Below, piece after piece: positions 1 to 12,867 of a DNA stretch of 64,000 bases. The stretch spans positions 7,565,649-7,629,648 of the forward strand of contig NC_081146.1 of the NCBI RefSeq assembly GCF_958295425.1. Reading direction: 5' to 3'. A program made the position numbers and the translations under genes. The notes beneath the pieces were generated by a model that searched no databases, was not told the DNA's origin, and saw nothing but the letters and a program-made list of their open reading frames with translations. The stretch's first letter is position 1. The number at the start of each line of letters is the position of its first letter. The DNA comes from Solea solea (lineage: Eukaryota; Chordata; Actinopteri; Pleuronectiformes; Soleidae).

Positions 1-156
1 CATGAGTTTTACTGGAGTTCAGTGAGTGATTGATTGGGTGATATTTTAGAATCCTGGTTGCATCAGCCCCGTGCAGCAGGTAACTGCTCAGACACCGCAT
101 TAAAACCAATAACAAGACTCGGACGCACGATTAAAACGTACACAACGAGGGATAAG

Positions 157-540
157 GGCCACACGGTGGTGTAGTGGTTAGCACTCTCGCCTTGCAGCGA
201 GAAGACCCGGGTTCGAGCCCCGGTTGGAACAAGGGCCTTTCTGCATGGAGTTTGCATGTTCTCCCCGTGTGTGCGTGGGTTCTCTCCGGGTACTCCGGCT
301 TCCTCCCACAGTCCAAAAACATGCAATGTGGGGATAGGTAAATTGGACACTCCAAATTGACCATAGGAGTGAGTGTGAGAGTGAATGGTTGTTTGTCTCT
401 ATCTGTGTGTGTGGCCCTGCGATGGACTGGCGAACTGTCCAGGGTGTACCCCGCCTATCGCCCGATGTAGCTGAGATTGGCACAGCACCCCCCGCGACCC
501 TCTGGTTGAGGATAAAGCGGTAGATGATGACTGATGACTG
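157..540 (+). mobile_element. Full-length tRNA-derived SINE with target-site duplications
   Basis: A tRNA-like head carries a B-box-like GTTCGAGCC near 211. A body of the type 'ggagtttgcatgttctccc' and a tail with the TCCAGGGTGTACCCCGCC and GAGGATAAAGCGGTAGA motifs follow. The 15-bp sequence ACAACGAGGGATAAG occurs at 142-156 and again at 541-555, exactly flanking the element. That is a perfect target-site duplication, so this is a complete and fairly young insertion. It serves as the reference for the broken copies near 14.4, 33.8, 34.1, 34.9, 52.4 and 62.9 kb. The family name is not assigned. Confidence 0.88.
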
Positions 541-1803
541 ACAACGAGGGATAAGAGGGACAGTAAGTCCATTATGTGCAATCCTCTTGATGCTCGATTA
601 ATCCAACACACGCTTTTTGGACACTGATGAGTGAAAACAACCGGTGATCTGTAAACGACCTTATACTCAGCGCCTGCTGTGATGCAGTGAGAAGAGAAAA
701 CTTAGAAAAATAGACTAAAATAACATGCAAACACCATGTAGGTGGAGCTGATTAAATTATGATTTCCAAAATAAGTGGGAAAAACAACACCTGTCTGTCA
801 TGCATTCACAAAACTGAAGTGAGGTCTCCTCCTCCTCCTCCTCCTCCTCCTCCCTGTGCCCTCCACACATCCTCTTCCCGTCCTTTTCCTCTTGCCCCTC
901 GTTTCCATCCTCCAGAGGAGAAAGGGGGGGGTTTGTCTTCTCTGCTAAAAACTGCATGGATACAAGGGGGGGCTTAGAGGGAGGCAGGCAGAGGGGAGAG
1001 GGGGCGGTCTCCGTTGTTGTACCACAGCGGAGTCAGTGTGTCAGAGACAGGCCCATCACAAAATCCGCCAGTCAGTGTGTCACAGTGGTCGGCAGGGAGT
1101 GGCACACATGCGTGCATCTGTGTGTGTGTGTGTGTGTGTGCAGCATGGCTGATTTCATCCCATCTGAGCTGGGAGAAATCAAACCACACCCTCCTCAAAT
1201 ATGCCACTCTCGCGTGCCCCATGTGCCCGCAGCAGTTTTCATGGATGATGGTGATTGTGGCGTGGAGAGAAAATGGTGAACATTTATGCTTTTTTAATAA
1301 ATGAGAAACAAAAATGAATTATTTAAAAGTGTATGGATAATAATGTCCCTCCTTTTTTGTGTTAACTTCTATTTTTATTATAAGTATGGCAATTTTGTGT
1401 TCATCATCAAGCATCAGGAATTATTTCCATCCTGTAAACAACAGTTTTAACTGTATATATAATATAGTTTCTTTGAATCTAATGTATGGTTCTTTGTTGA
1501 TGGTAAATGACAGGGGTATGCCTATGGCATCATAGACTTTAGCAGGGGTACATTTACCATGTCTGCTGTCGCCACACCTAGATGCAAAGACCGAGCAGCT
1601 CGTGTCTGACACACTCACACCTTTTTCTTCTCCCTGTCAAAGACATTAGCTCAGAAAATAAAGGCCCAACCCACGCAAATATTTATAAAAACTAGATTAA
1701 TGTTTGGGTTGTGTAGGAGCAGCTGGTTAGAGGATCAGTCCGTCAGATTAACTAAGCTGCAGTCTCGCACTTTGTCACCCCTCCTTCTCACTACCCTCTC
1801 CTT

Positions 1804-1806
<3 letters not shown>

Positions 1807-1843
<37 letters not shown>
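1807..1843. repeat. (CA)n microsatellite
   Basis: Uninterrupted CA dinucleotide run of about 37 bases in the intergenic region downstream of ciart. Confidence 0.95.
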
Positions 1844-1847
<4 letters not shown>

Positions 1848-2423
1848 TTCAAAATGCAGTCTGTAAATCTGCATCCCATTGAGTCACACATGTGTTTAGT
1901 GGGAGCTGCTTTTCAAAACAAGTCTCACTCACGCCGTGTGGACACGCTCACAAAATCAGCACGCAGTTCAGCTTTCAAAAAACGTGTCATTTATTTATTA
2001 AAAGACTTTTTCCTTTAGTATCATTATTGAAAAGTAGTCAGAAGAATAACACAGAGTTAAGATGGAGGAACGGGAGTTTAGTTTTTTAGAAAGAAATCAT
2101 ACTAACGGGATTGAGGAAGATGAAGGAAAAGAGGGTAAGAGCAGAGTGGGGGAGGGGAGACAAGGGGGGCAACTACAGTCAGCTTTTGTAGTGTAAGAAG
2201 AAGGCAGCGAAAAACAAACAATGACATATTATTTCTGACCAGTCAGCAGAAGAAAACATACAATAAACAATGAAAAATAAGTGCAATTGGTTTGTCTGTC
2301 GTACAACAAACGTATAAAATTAGGTGGAAGACGCCCCCTCAGTCTGAGATCAGTGAGTCAGTGTCTGATGCGACGTACTGTCGTTTTCTTTTGAAGACAG
2401 AACGAAGCAAAGGAGTCGGACAG

Positions 2424-2460
2424 AACAGACAGACAGACAGACAGACAGACTGACTGACTG
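2424..2460. repeat. (GACA)n/(GACT)n tetranucleotide repeat
   Basis: Tandem ACAG units change to ACTG units at the right end. Simple-sequence repeat. Confidence 0.85.
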
Positions 2461-2922
2461 CTGAACCTGTGGCGGACAGTTTACACACTCCAGAAACATG
2501 GAGGCTGCCAGTGGCTCTGTGTTCACATGTGGTGCTTTTTTATGAAGGAGGTCTGACACATCGATATCACGCATCCCCCTCTGTGGGTTTGTTAATAGCA
2601 TATGAACCACTCATATAATTTAAAAATACTTTAGTTAAATATTTTCTATTCATTTTCATCCATCTACAAGATTATTGTGAGCAGATTTCCACACCGAAAG
2701 ACAGAGAGAGAGAGAGAGAGAGAGCCTCCAATCAAACATCTAAATCACAAGTGGTATTATCAAATAGCAGCAGTAGAGGGTTACATTTATTAGATACTGT
2801 TTTTCAAGTTTTTTTAAGAGAACCAACTTTAAGTGCCGCTCAGTCTGACCATCTATTGATCTGAAGCAAAAGAAAAATCCCCAAAGGAAGGTGCACCACA
2901 GCACGATGACCGGTGGCCACTG

Positions 2923-2923
<1 letters not shown>

Positions 2924-2963
<40 letters not shown>
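2924..2963. repeat. (TG)n microsatellite
   Basis: Uninterrupted TG run of 40 bases. Confidence 0.95.
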
Positions 2964-2967
<4 letters not shown>

Positions 2968-3953
2968 CTGGTGATGTAGGCAGTTTAGATTTACTGTACA
3001 TGCCAGAGCTGGACACTGGTTATTAATCAGTACATAGTTGATGATACTGTGGAGTGGGTGATGCCGTGTGTGTGTGTGTGTATGAAAATGACTACGTATA
3101 GCCTTCATGATTGTATGTGTGAAATACAAGCAAACAATCAAAACACAGTACGAGTTCACTCAAAGCACCAGATGCTTCCGTCTGAACACATCCTATTTGG
3201 TAAAAAAAGGCACAGTAGTCCCAATAGTACGTAATTATCTCACTTCCTTCAGTTGTTCTTTTTCATCAGATGGCAATAAACACCACAAACTGTCAACAGC
3301 ATCTTTACCAGTCACCTTGAGAAAGAAAAAAAACAATCATAGCCCAGACTGTGCAAGTGCACAGGAGGCTACACAAAGCTGCCCAATAAATAAATACAAA
3401 CAAAGAATAAATAAAAAACAGTGTCAGATCAACACATGAATAAATTAAGTGTGGGATTAAAGAGTCATGTGTCTTAAGTGGTCCTCAGGCTTTCTTGGAT
3501 TTTCCTGACCCTGATTATTGGTCAGTTTGCAGCCAGAGAGTGGGCAGAAACGTCCGACCCACAGCACGACAACACAAGTTATGTGACCTCTGGTCGCCGT
3601 GATGTCACTCCTTTTTGATGCCATGCCACTGATCTGCCAGCCAAGTGCCCGGGACAGTTCTTGGATTACATTCTTGGGTTGATGACATCGTTTTTTTCCA
3701 CTGTCTCCTATGACTCCACACGTCCAGTACAAATGCGGAATTCTTTTCATTGCATTTCACATCACAAGTTAGAAGATTTTCCAACGTCATCGTTTCGCCC
3801 TCAGTTCAGGCTACAGTAAAACTGGACTGGATTCAGCTCACCCTGTGTTATCCACTCTGGACTGAATCCTAAACTTGATTTAACTCATCATTCTGATCCT
3901 TGACATCAGCTCTATTTCTGATTGAGGATGATCCTCCACACTGCCATTTCTTG

Positions 3954-3959
3954 TTTATT
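3954..3959 (-). terminator. Candidate poly(A) signal for ciart
   Basis: TTTATT on the plus strand reads AATAAA on the minus strand, about 280 bases past the ciart stop codon. It is the nearest canonical hexamer I noticed. Use is not proven. Confidence 0.35.
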
Positions 3960-4239
3960 CTTTTCATGCTGAAGAGGAACTAGCATTTGCTCATGGAAAT
4001 TCTCTTATTGGTCATTGCCACCTTTGTGCCCACCTTTGTACTTTTACAGATTAGTGATTATCAACTACATTTGATGAATGGAAATCCATTATGTCGTCTT
4101 GTTTGTAATCTAAAGCATCTACATTTGTTTTCTCTGCTTGTTTCTCCAATGCCAGTGTCTTCCCTTCTTCCTCTCACTGCAGCGTTTAGCTCGGTGGTGT
4201 ATCAAAGCCAGGCTGCCGGCTCGTCGCTTCTTCGATGCA

Positions 4240-6810
4240 TCAGGTCTCTAAAGGGGCGGGGCAAACCCTGGGCAAAGGCTTCGGCGTGACAGGAGGAGAC
4301 GGGCTTTGACCCTCACGGACCGCGACGGTCTTGCTCTCACTCTGTTGTCCAGAAACAGGCTGGCTTTGGCACCCGATGGATTTCTTCAGATTTGTGGGGT
4401 GCTTGGCGGGTGTTGTTGAGGAGATCGCGCTGTCTTGCGTAGCGGGGCTGCCCCTCCTGCTCGGTGGGGGGACGGGAGCGACAGGCTGGTTGTCAGCGTT
4501 ACCTGCCACTGGCAACCCCTCGTGTGAAGGGCAGGCTTTTCGTGGGGACAGGATGGGCGCAACGTGAACCCACGTCAGGCTGGGCTCAGAGCTTTGACCT
4601 GCTCTGTAGTTTGTTAGCTTGCCTGGTTCTTCACTGTCACTGTCACTGTCTTTTCCCTTTGTGTCCTCAGTCTGCTGGCTGTTACCGGCAACATCTGGAA
4701 GATTGTGATCCGCGTCATGTGCCAGTGATGGAGGGGAAGGAGGAGGAGCATCAACCTTCTCATCTGGATCTTTCTTCACCCTCTTTTCTTCTGCTCTGAT
4801 ACCAGGGCACCTGTGAAGCCCCGGGGAGGGCGAGGGAGTGTCTGTACCTGTCCAGCTGAGCCTACGCTTCTGCAGAATGACAAAAAGACGCAATTGTACA
4901 TTAATTTAGGAGTTGTGGTAGTGGGTGATTCTGTGTGCAAGAGGTTATGTCGCGCATCATGACATAAGCACTCACAATTTAGTTTCAAGTTAATCCTTGA
5001 TAATGGTGTTTGGCTCACAACATACAGTGCTGGTGATTTATTTTGAACTGCCACAAGGGGGAGCTGGCATCTTCTCGATCATTTTTTATATTCACAAATA
5101 TCCTACACATTGCATTAAATATTATTATCATAAGATGTTTGTAATACTAAGTAACTTTACAATATTTTGCAAACACAAGTTATGTGTCTGTAACATGAGT
5201 TCATCTGTTTCCTCTATATGAGCTTTCAGAAAATTTGCACAATGAAGGAAAATAAATGAAAATAAAAACCACACATTTAAAATTATCACAATAATTTGCA
5301 ATTATTTTCTTCAGGATAAAGTCACCCCATGCTCGGCTGTGTATCCTCACCTTGACAGGAATATGTAGCTGGTCCCGGTGCTTGTGTGGCGGGGTGGAGC
5401 TGGACGTGTCTCGGAGGAAGTGGGCGGGGGACACGGCAACGCTGGAGGCTGCGGAGCCGGACTGAGTGGTGATCTGAGGAAACCACAGCTTCAGCATCAT
5501 CTCCACCTGCAGCAGAGTGTTCAGGTACTTTTCCCTAGAAAAAAACAAGGGGAAGTATGAATGTAACGTAAAGAACAGTTTGGGATGTAATTGTGCGCCG
5601 CTCAGTGAAAACATCTGGATGTTCATGTTTCTTCTGTATATAGATCAAGATAAAGTGTGGTGTTTCTTTGCCGTACCAGTGAATGCTGTAACTCTAACTT
5701 GCGTAGAGACTGCTCAATAAAACATGAAACAGGAGATGAGCCTTGAAAGAGAAGACTAGCACACTGGTCCTTCTGGCTATAATAATATAAAACCAGACTA
5801 CAATGCTGTGGCTAATGACACAGAGGCAGGAGAGTGGGTGCACTGAGAGTGGGTGGTGGGATGATGTGGAGGATATCTCACCCGCTGCTGGGTCTCTGTA
5901 AAACCCCCACAATCCTCTGGATTCGATCCATGGCAACGCTCTGCTGGAAACTGCTCAAACCTGTCAATCAAAAACACGTTCCTCCAGTCAGCCGCTTATT
6001 TACACATGCACGTGCAGACGTTTCCCACGTAGCACATTCACTGTGAGACATCAGTACACTCTCGTGAGCTGATGAGTCAGCCACAAGCCTGTTCCTACAC
6101 TCACACACACACACACACACTGCACGTTGGACTACATCAATAGGCTGCGTCAATACACAGAACAGAACAGTCTGCTGCAGAGGATGGGGGCCACGCAGAC
6201 CACATGTTCAGCATCTACGCCTCAGACTGCACACATGCTCGTCTGGGGGCAGTGACGTGTAGGTGAAGATGCTTACCTCGGTCAAATCGACCCTTCTTCA
6301 GTCCATTCAGCAGCTCCAGCAGAGGCCTGACAAAACCCCGTAGCTCAGCACACTGACACAGGAAGATAGAGAAAAGACAGAATACTACTTTGAGTTTGGC
6401 TTTGGACATTCTGTCTGAATTATTTTGCACACACACATTGCTCTGTCATCTTTCTTCTCAGACCAGTCCCTCACCTTTTGAGCAAATAGCACATCTCCCT
6501 CTGATTTTGGGACCTGGACTGCGGGATCCGTCTTGTCCAAGCTGACGTTGGCCGCTTTGCCGGCACTCTCCAGCCTGTATGACTCCTCCTCTTCCTCTTT
6601 ATCCGTGAAGCCGTCACACGTCCACTGGGACCCGGGACTTTCAGATCCCCCGTCTCTGTTGGCAGCGGCCCCACCCGAGGCGGACGAGCTGTCCGTCAGG
6701 AAGACGTCGGTGTCTTCCTCCACCTGATCCGAGTCACTGAGCAGGAGGCTGTCGCCGGAGCTCAGGGAATCGAAGGAGGGCTGAGAGGAAGTGCTGCCCT
6801 GGGACTGCAT
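4240..6810 (-). CDS. ciart: Circadian-associated transcriptional repressor (CIART/CHRONO), five coding exons
   Basis: CIART is a nuclear vertebrate clock protein that represses CLOCK-BMAL1 transcription. Minus-strand coding exons: 6810-6475, 6352-6277, 5960-5882, 5534-5351 and 4869-4240 (TGA). All junctions are GT-AG and the phases join into 434 codons; the human protein is about 385 residues. Recognition rests on the conserved core across exons 1-4: EGDVLFAQK, then CAELRGF..LLELLNGLKKGRF, then SSFQQSVAMDRIQRIVGVLQ, then YLNTLLQVEMMLKLWFPQI. Exon 5 has the LTWVHVAPI motif seen in human CIART. The first 80 residues are rich in Ser and acidic residues, and exon 5 is rich in Pro and Ser, so both are probably disordered. 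The start is the first ATG after a good acceptor (AACAG, 6814-6813) that belongs to an intron reaching a GC-rich first exon near 8.4 kb. The coding sequence is intact. The gene is divergent from ca14. Confidence 0.93.
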
Positions 6811-8384
6811 TGCTGTTGGGGCAGCAGGAGGAAGCAGAGGTTATTATGGAAGAAACCAACAGAAACTGCTTGACTGAAAACTCCAAAACAAGCATGGTGA
6901 TGTGGAGACAGAGAAGAAGTGAGGGGCACAAACACAAAACCGCCGCTTCCTATTTAGCAAAAACATGTGACACACATCTCACTTCCAAAAATAATAACCC
7001 CAATTACCCAAAATGGTGGGCATACCAATGCCCTGGTGCAGAGTGGGACTGGAGCTCAGCAGTACTCACACAATGGTAGTGCATGTCTGGCTCCCATTGA
7101 GGAGATTGGAGGGGAGAGTAAAATGTGAGGGGGATGGGAGATTGTAGAGTAGTGGAATCAGAATAGTCTCTCTCTCTCTCTCTCTCTCTGTAGCCCCTCC
7201 TCTGTCTCAGGCTCACTCTCCATCCCCCCTTTGGATTCACACACACAAACCTCTCTCTTTCCTCTCCGGCTGTGTTTCTGTATGCCTCTCATCATCTCTT
7301 CTCGCTCCACACTCCCTTCAGCTCATCCTGTTCTTTTTTTTTTTTTTAAACACCAGCCTGCATGCTGCTCCTCTTGCTTTCCTCGTCCACAGACCAGCCC
7401 TCCTCCTCCTCCTCTCTCCTTCCTCCTAATCATCATCCTTCTCCTTGTTTTCCTCTCTTAACTCAAATTTTACATTCTGTATCTCTGTATCCATGTGCCC
7501 TCCTTTCACCCCTGTGTCTCTTTCTTTCTTTATGTCGCTCTCTGTAATCTCTAGGTGCCTGCTGCTCTCTGATCCCACCAACACATTAGAGGAGGTCACT
7601 GCCACATATTGCCACACATTTTCTCAATAAATATAGAATAAAGAGATAAAGAGTAGTGTCTTTTCTTACAGTGCGCCCACACATGCAGAAAAAGAACATT
7701 GTTGTTATTCCACCAATGCACTTTATCTGTGACTGATGGCTGACTTCCCTTCACACTGACTGTTTCCTCTTTAAACTAAATGTTACGTGCGTTTGCGTCA
7801 GACAATTGAGTGGAAGAAGACAATAATTGCATGTAATCATTAAGCTTATTTTTAAACCCCAACGCCCTTTCTGGGTTGTTTCCGTAGCCTGCGGTGACTG
7901 CTGGGATGGAGGATGGAGGTGTGCTGGTGCATGTGGACACAGTGTGCACAGTCTGCACAGGTCGGCGTGGACCATGAGGCTGCGTCTCAGGTGTTGGCTG
8001 CCTGTCTGTGTCTGCGCTGCGCATTACGATGCTCACAGCAACAACATGTTCTGTGCACACAGAGGCGAGCTGAGAACACTCCACATATCACGACTCAACG
8101 TGGATTTAACAATATGTTAAACACAAGCTGGAATATGATTCATTGTTGTTTTCTTCTGCCAATATCAAAGTCCCGACAGTCACACTTATTTTGTGTTAAT
8201 ACTACATTAATGCAGCCTATTTGGTTCATTTATAAATGAAATAGTGAGGGAAAAGTAGCTTTTGGATTTTTAAATAAAATGCACGGACATCACGGGATGA
8301 CTGTGGACAGGACATTCCTATATGGTTAACTGCGAACTTCGGGATTCCACACACAAATATTATATATTATATATCATTACTCAC

Positions 8385-8560
8385 CGTCAATAGTGTTAGA
8401 TTTAGCAGCAGCTGCCAGAAACAGGCGTTAACGGCTCTGTCCCGCACGTCCGCCGGTCAGTGTTGCGTCCGCAGCGGAGAGTCCAGCCTCAGCTCTCCTC
8501 TTTCACTCCCTGTCTCCCTCTGTGTCCCTCTGTCCTCTCCTCACTCTGCCGCTCATCGGT
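8385..8560 (-). other. ciart: Probable non-coding first exon of ciart
   Basis: The minus strand has a consensus donor GTGAGT starting at 8384. It pairs with the acceptor just ahead of the ciart ATG (exon resumes at 6812). The donor-proximal boundary is well supported. The upstream edge (transcription start) is only a guess from the GC-rich sequence and the position of the promoter motifs. Confidence 0.55.
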
Positions 8561-8614
8561 GTGACTGCGCTCGCGCTTTCTCTCCACACTTTACGAGCGT
8601 CAACATGTGCACGG

Positions 8615-8690
8615 ATCCACGTGCCCACGTTTTGCGCACATTCCATTGGCCCCGGCCTGTCGGGGGGCGCACGTTATTGGCTGACACGTC
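8615..8690 (-). promoter_or_regulatory. ciart: ciart promoter with E-box, E'-boxes and inverted CCAAT boxes
   Basis: A perfect E-box CACGTG lies at 8618-8623, with CACGTT E'-box-like sites at 8626-8631 and 8670-8675. CCAAT boxes (read as ATTGG on the plus strand) lie near 8645 and 8676. All are in a CpG-rich stretch (about 8.54-8.94 kb), just upstream of the putative first exon. CLOCK-BMAL1 binds CACGTG and mammalian Ciart is a known E-box-driven gene, so the arrangement fits circadian control. The 2-bp spacing of the first two boxes is shorter than the usual 6-7 bp tandem E-box spacing. Confidence 0.6.
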
Positions 8691-10380
8691 CAGCCAGTGA
8701 TCGCTTTACTCGGTGCTCACGGGCCGGCGGTCCGGGCACTCACCGTCCCGCCCACTAATGCACGAGATCTGTGTGTGTGGAGCGGCGGCGCTACTATCGC
8801 GACGCGAGCGGCAGTAAACACACGCGCAGCGTCGTCGGCACGAGAGCTGGGTGATATTTCGGTGCATCCGTTGCATTCAGTAGTATGTATGAATGACCCC
8901 GCCCACTCACACTGACAGCACGCGCACGCCGTGAACGCGCTACATAATATATGGAACCTTATGCAACTGAGTGCGTGTGTGCGTGTGCTGCCATCACACT
9001 CACTCAGACGGGCTTTGATTAAACTCACATCTGACGAGCAGTAAAATGAAACAGCTTTAGTGCCACTGATAGAGCCATAAATTCGCTGTATATTTTTTTT
9101 AACTTATAAAAATACCTTTACAACTTACATGCTACCATGTGTTGTGTTTTGTTACTAAAAAAAAGATATTTAATTAAATGTTGTACTAAACTTTCATTTC
9201 AAAAAAGAAACACTTTGTTAGACAAATTACTAGAATTTTTCTTGTGTCTCTTTTGCCATAGCAGCTCCATTAATGTCACACAAGATAGCATTATATACAC
9301 TTAATCACACAAAAAAAAACACACACAACAACTTGGCCTAGAGCAAAGCCACAAAAACCCGGTCACATGTTTTTGACCTTGATTTAAGTTTCTCATATGG
9401 ACTGTGTGCTTCAGTCTGATTCTATTAAACAGTAATATCTTGGATCTATGGTTCATAATCAGAATTTAAAAACATGATTGGGATCATTGTTTGCAAACAA
9501 ATTTAATGTGATCTTCCCAGGACAACTATTACTCCCAGGTATTTATAGGAAGATACCTACTTGGTGATGTAGCCCGTCTCATATATCACAGAAGGAGAAA
9601 GCTTCAGAGGAGGAGATATTAATGATTATGTTATTTCTTAATTATTTTGTTTATATTTTAAAGTCAAAGTCATTACAAAAAGGTGCCAGTACATTTCCAT
9701 GACCTCACCTCCCCCCCTCCTCATTTCTTCAGCTCTTCTGAAGAAAGTTAGTCATCGACAGAGAAGCAAATACCCCTAAGATGTGACATTTCTAATAACG
9801 CTGTCAGGCACAGCAATATCACAGATCTTTCCACCCAGGATCTATTTGGTATCATAACTGCTCTTCTTAATGTCTAATTGCCATTTTGAATGTTCTGTAT
9901 TTTCCTCAATTGTCTTGTAAGTAACACAATCTGAGTTTAGAAAAGAAAACCTGTTTGTCAAGATTTGTGACAAGAAAAGATCTAGTTCCCTTGAAAAAAC
10001 ACAGCCATGTTTATTCCATGTTGCACAACTGAAAAAAAATAATATTTACATACAGTTTACATTTAATAATATGTTTACACACACAAACACACTTTCTCAA
10101 TAAAGATAGATTAAAAACATATACTGAATGTATATATACACACACACACACACACTTGTGGGTCACTGTGGCTGTGTTGTTGCCCACATATATATCAATT
10201 TATCAAAGGAGATAGAGACTTGTCCATAATGTGACATGTAAGTTTCCACATCCCTGATTTATGACCACGTAGAAAGCAACCCCCTCCCCCTGCCTTTAAG
10301 TTACAACAGAGTGAACTCAATGACCCCCGTTTGAAACATGCAGTGTAGTTTACCAACATATAGACCACACACAAACACAC

Positions 10381-10407
10381 ATCACCATCATCATCATCAT
10401 CATCATC
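10381..10407. repeat. (ATC)n trinucleotide repeat
   Basis: Tandem ATC units of about 27 bases with one imperfect unit near the left end. Confidence 0.8.
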
Positions 10408-11132
10408 TGTCCCATACTCATCATCAGATATTGGTATTTTCTCTCCTCTAAAGACTTTAATTGCAGGTCAGTTGTTATGTTACTCTACTGGGATCTGTGG
10501 ATGTGAAACACCAAGTTGAAGCATGAAGTGTGGGGGAAGCCTCTAAAGCGCTTTGCATGCTGCAGTCACAGGGGAAGGGGCTGCCCATCCCCCTCTATAC
10601 ATACAACATACACATGAACTCACTGAACCTTCTCCTCAACACGCAGGGTGCACGCAAACAGGTTTGCACGGCTATTCTTGGTAGGACACTGCATTGACTT
10701 CCATTCATTTGGACAGCCTAACCAAAACTATATCATTCATATCTGACTTCCTACCTTCACCTGTAACTCACAAATGAGATTCTGCCTCATAATAACCAAA
10801 TAATATTCCCATAATAACCAAATACTGGGAATACTGGTCCTGACAAGGTCAATGTTTATGCCAGAAAATGTAAAAAAAACATACACAATACTTGTTTTAG
10901 AGCATTGGAACAACACACCACAGTAACCTCAACCTCAGGTGAGCAAACTATACCATCTTATTGTCCAAACAGAATAAAGGTTAACCTTTGGTAATGGTAA
11001 ACCAATGCTCCTGCTTGTGTGTATACCTAAAAGGGACCAGGTCAACAGAAAAAAAAGCTTTCCAACCCTAACAGCATTCCTTTGTAGCACATGAACCCAG
11101 TGAACCTCCTCCGAGTTCACCAGCACTGACGA

Positions 11133-11150
11133 CCCCCCCCCCCCCCCCCC
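11133..11150. repeat. Poly(C) tract, 18 bases
   Basis: Uninterrupted run of C followed by pyrimidine-rich sequence. Its length is likely to be polymorphic or mis-assembled. Confidence 0.9.
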
Positions 11151-12867
11151 ATCAACTCCATCTCCCATTCCCCAGAGTCCCATCCCCCACCTGGTTTCAG
11201 TGTGTGTTTTTCCCCTCCTCTCATCACTATCCCTAGTATTGACAAGCTTGAGAATTCAATAGGAATGACCATGTTAAGCTTAAGCCTGTAGGTGGTGTGG
11301 TTGTTGTTGAAGTGGATCAAAGTTCAAGGTGTCAAATTAGTCTCCAATGTGACCGTTTACACCTTTTCTCTGTTGTTTTTATAAATCAGAAACTGAGTTA
11401 TACATTTCTGGAAGATAATCAGTTTTGTTGACCATGGAATTACAACCCAGATTAAATTATTGTGGCAGCTACATTGGTGGTGCTCGTGTCCTCATATGAC
11501 AGGGTGTCCTTATGTGAGGGTGAGGCTGAGAAAGCTCGCTGGCAGTTTATACAGACACAATGAACATCATAATTGTACCACATTCCTGCACTGAGTTTCT
11601 CTAAGGTGAAATATGCTTGAGCAGTTGTGGCAAGAGCCAGACACCATAACAGAAAACTGATCTGCCAGAGGGAAGAGAGAGGCCTAAAGAGAGACTAAAC
11701 TGTCTCCACACTCTCTTTACACAGGCTGAGCAAAATATCAGGTTTCACCTGGAAACCAGGACAGCTGGGAAACAATCACACACCGCTGCTGTGTTCTCTT
11801 TGCACATGCACCTGTCTGCCAACCAGCCAGCCTGTCTATCTGTCTGTCCTCAGCCTCCTGATTTAAGTCATTAAAGGTGTTTCAAAGTTGTTTAGGAGCC
11901 CACATCAAGCTAAACCGAACCCCCATATAACAGCCCATACATTTGCTATTCATGCATTAATAGTTTGGACAGAATGTGTTTTATAGCAAGAGAACATCTG
12001 AAATCTAGACTAGGTCACCGGCAGGAGGAGAAGTTCTGGGAAAAAACCCTGAGTGACATTTGTGTTCTCATCTCAGCCCCTCGAAACAATGTCTGGCAAA
12101 AGTCCAGACTTCAGTGCAGCTCTGACAACTGCTTTAAGCAAAGTTAACACGACACGACTTTCAGAGTCAGAGGGTTTATGTGCGTCCCACCCTCCACAAC
12201 ATGCTGTCATGTGAGCAGAAGCTTTATGTCGTTGCTGTGAGTTTACACAACATGAGGGATCGGCTAGAAGGCTCACACACGACATGATCCTTCACCAGGA
12301 GGAGATGCCAACTGATATGTCTCATCACAAAAAACCAAGGTCACAAAAAAACGACATGAGAGAGTCACAGGGATTGACCAGCAAACCCAGACCGGTCGAC
12401 TGCAGAGCATTTAAAGTAGCAGCGTAAACTGTGATCTCTGTCACGTTTTTTTAGACGTTTTCCTTCTCTCTTTCCTTCTCCCTCTCCATTGCTAATGTTT
12501 TCTTGTATCTGGCTGAGGTGGTTTTAGACATCGTAGACGAGAATCACATCACCAACATGGTGTGAATGGGATCAGAGTCTGCGACATATCAGGAAGCCGT
12601 TGGAGAGTCTCTGTGTTCTTGTCATTGCATATTTCACTCTCGGCGACAGGCGGACACAAGGCTTTTAGGGGAGATTAGCTGCAACGAGCAGAGAGTCAAC
12701 AAAGCAGATTATGCAAATTCAATATTTTAATGTGACTCAATGTGAATCAGGCTACATACTTCTTCTTTTTTTAACTTGAGAACGGCGTCGAGACAAGTGT
12801 TTGTGCTCTGTATCTGAAATGATCTGCAAACAGCTAGGATTAGGTCTGTTCTGTCTAGTGGAGAGTT

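Larger units (their letters stand above)
556..4239. other. Intergenic DNA downstream of ciart; no gene seen
   Basis: No exon or conserved protein is recognisable on either strand. The stretch holds simple repeats: a CTC run at 826-853, TG near 1122-1141, CA at 1807-1843, GACA/GACT at 2424-2460, GA near 2703-2725 and TG at 2924-2963. The part next to 4239 is probably the ciart 3' UTR, because that gene ends at 4240 on the minus strand. Short open frames here are low complexity and look like chance. Confidence 0.6.
8940..12867. other. Intergenic region between ciart and ca14; no gene seen
   Basis: AT-rich single-copy-looking DNA with no supported exon on either strand. It contains a CA run near 10140-10155, an ATC repeat at 10381-10407 and a run of 18 C at 11133-11150. 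In human, APH1A lies between CA14 and CIART; I found no APH1-like coding sequence here. Confidence 0.5.

Noticed and set aside
157..230. tRNA gene
   Set aside because: The tRNA-like head has a B box but does not form a proper cloverleaf that I can see, and it is fused to a SINE body flanked by target duplications.
4464..4799. Plus-strand open frames over 4.3-4.8 kb
   Set aside because: Antisense to ciart exon 5; compositional shadows of its Pro/Ser-rich coding sequence.
10381..10407. CRISPR-like or functional tandem array
   Set aside because: Simple trinucleotide repeats in a vertebrate genome; no spacer structure anywhere in the window.
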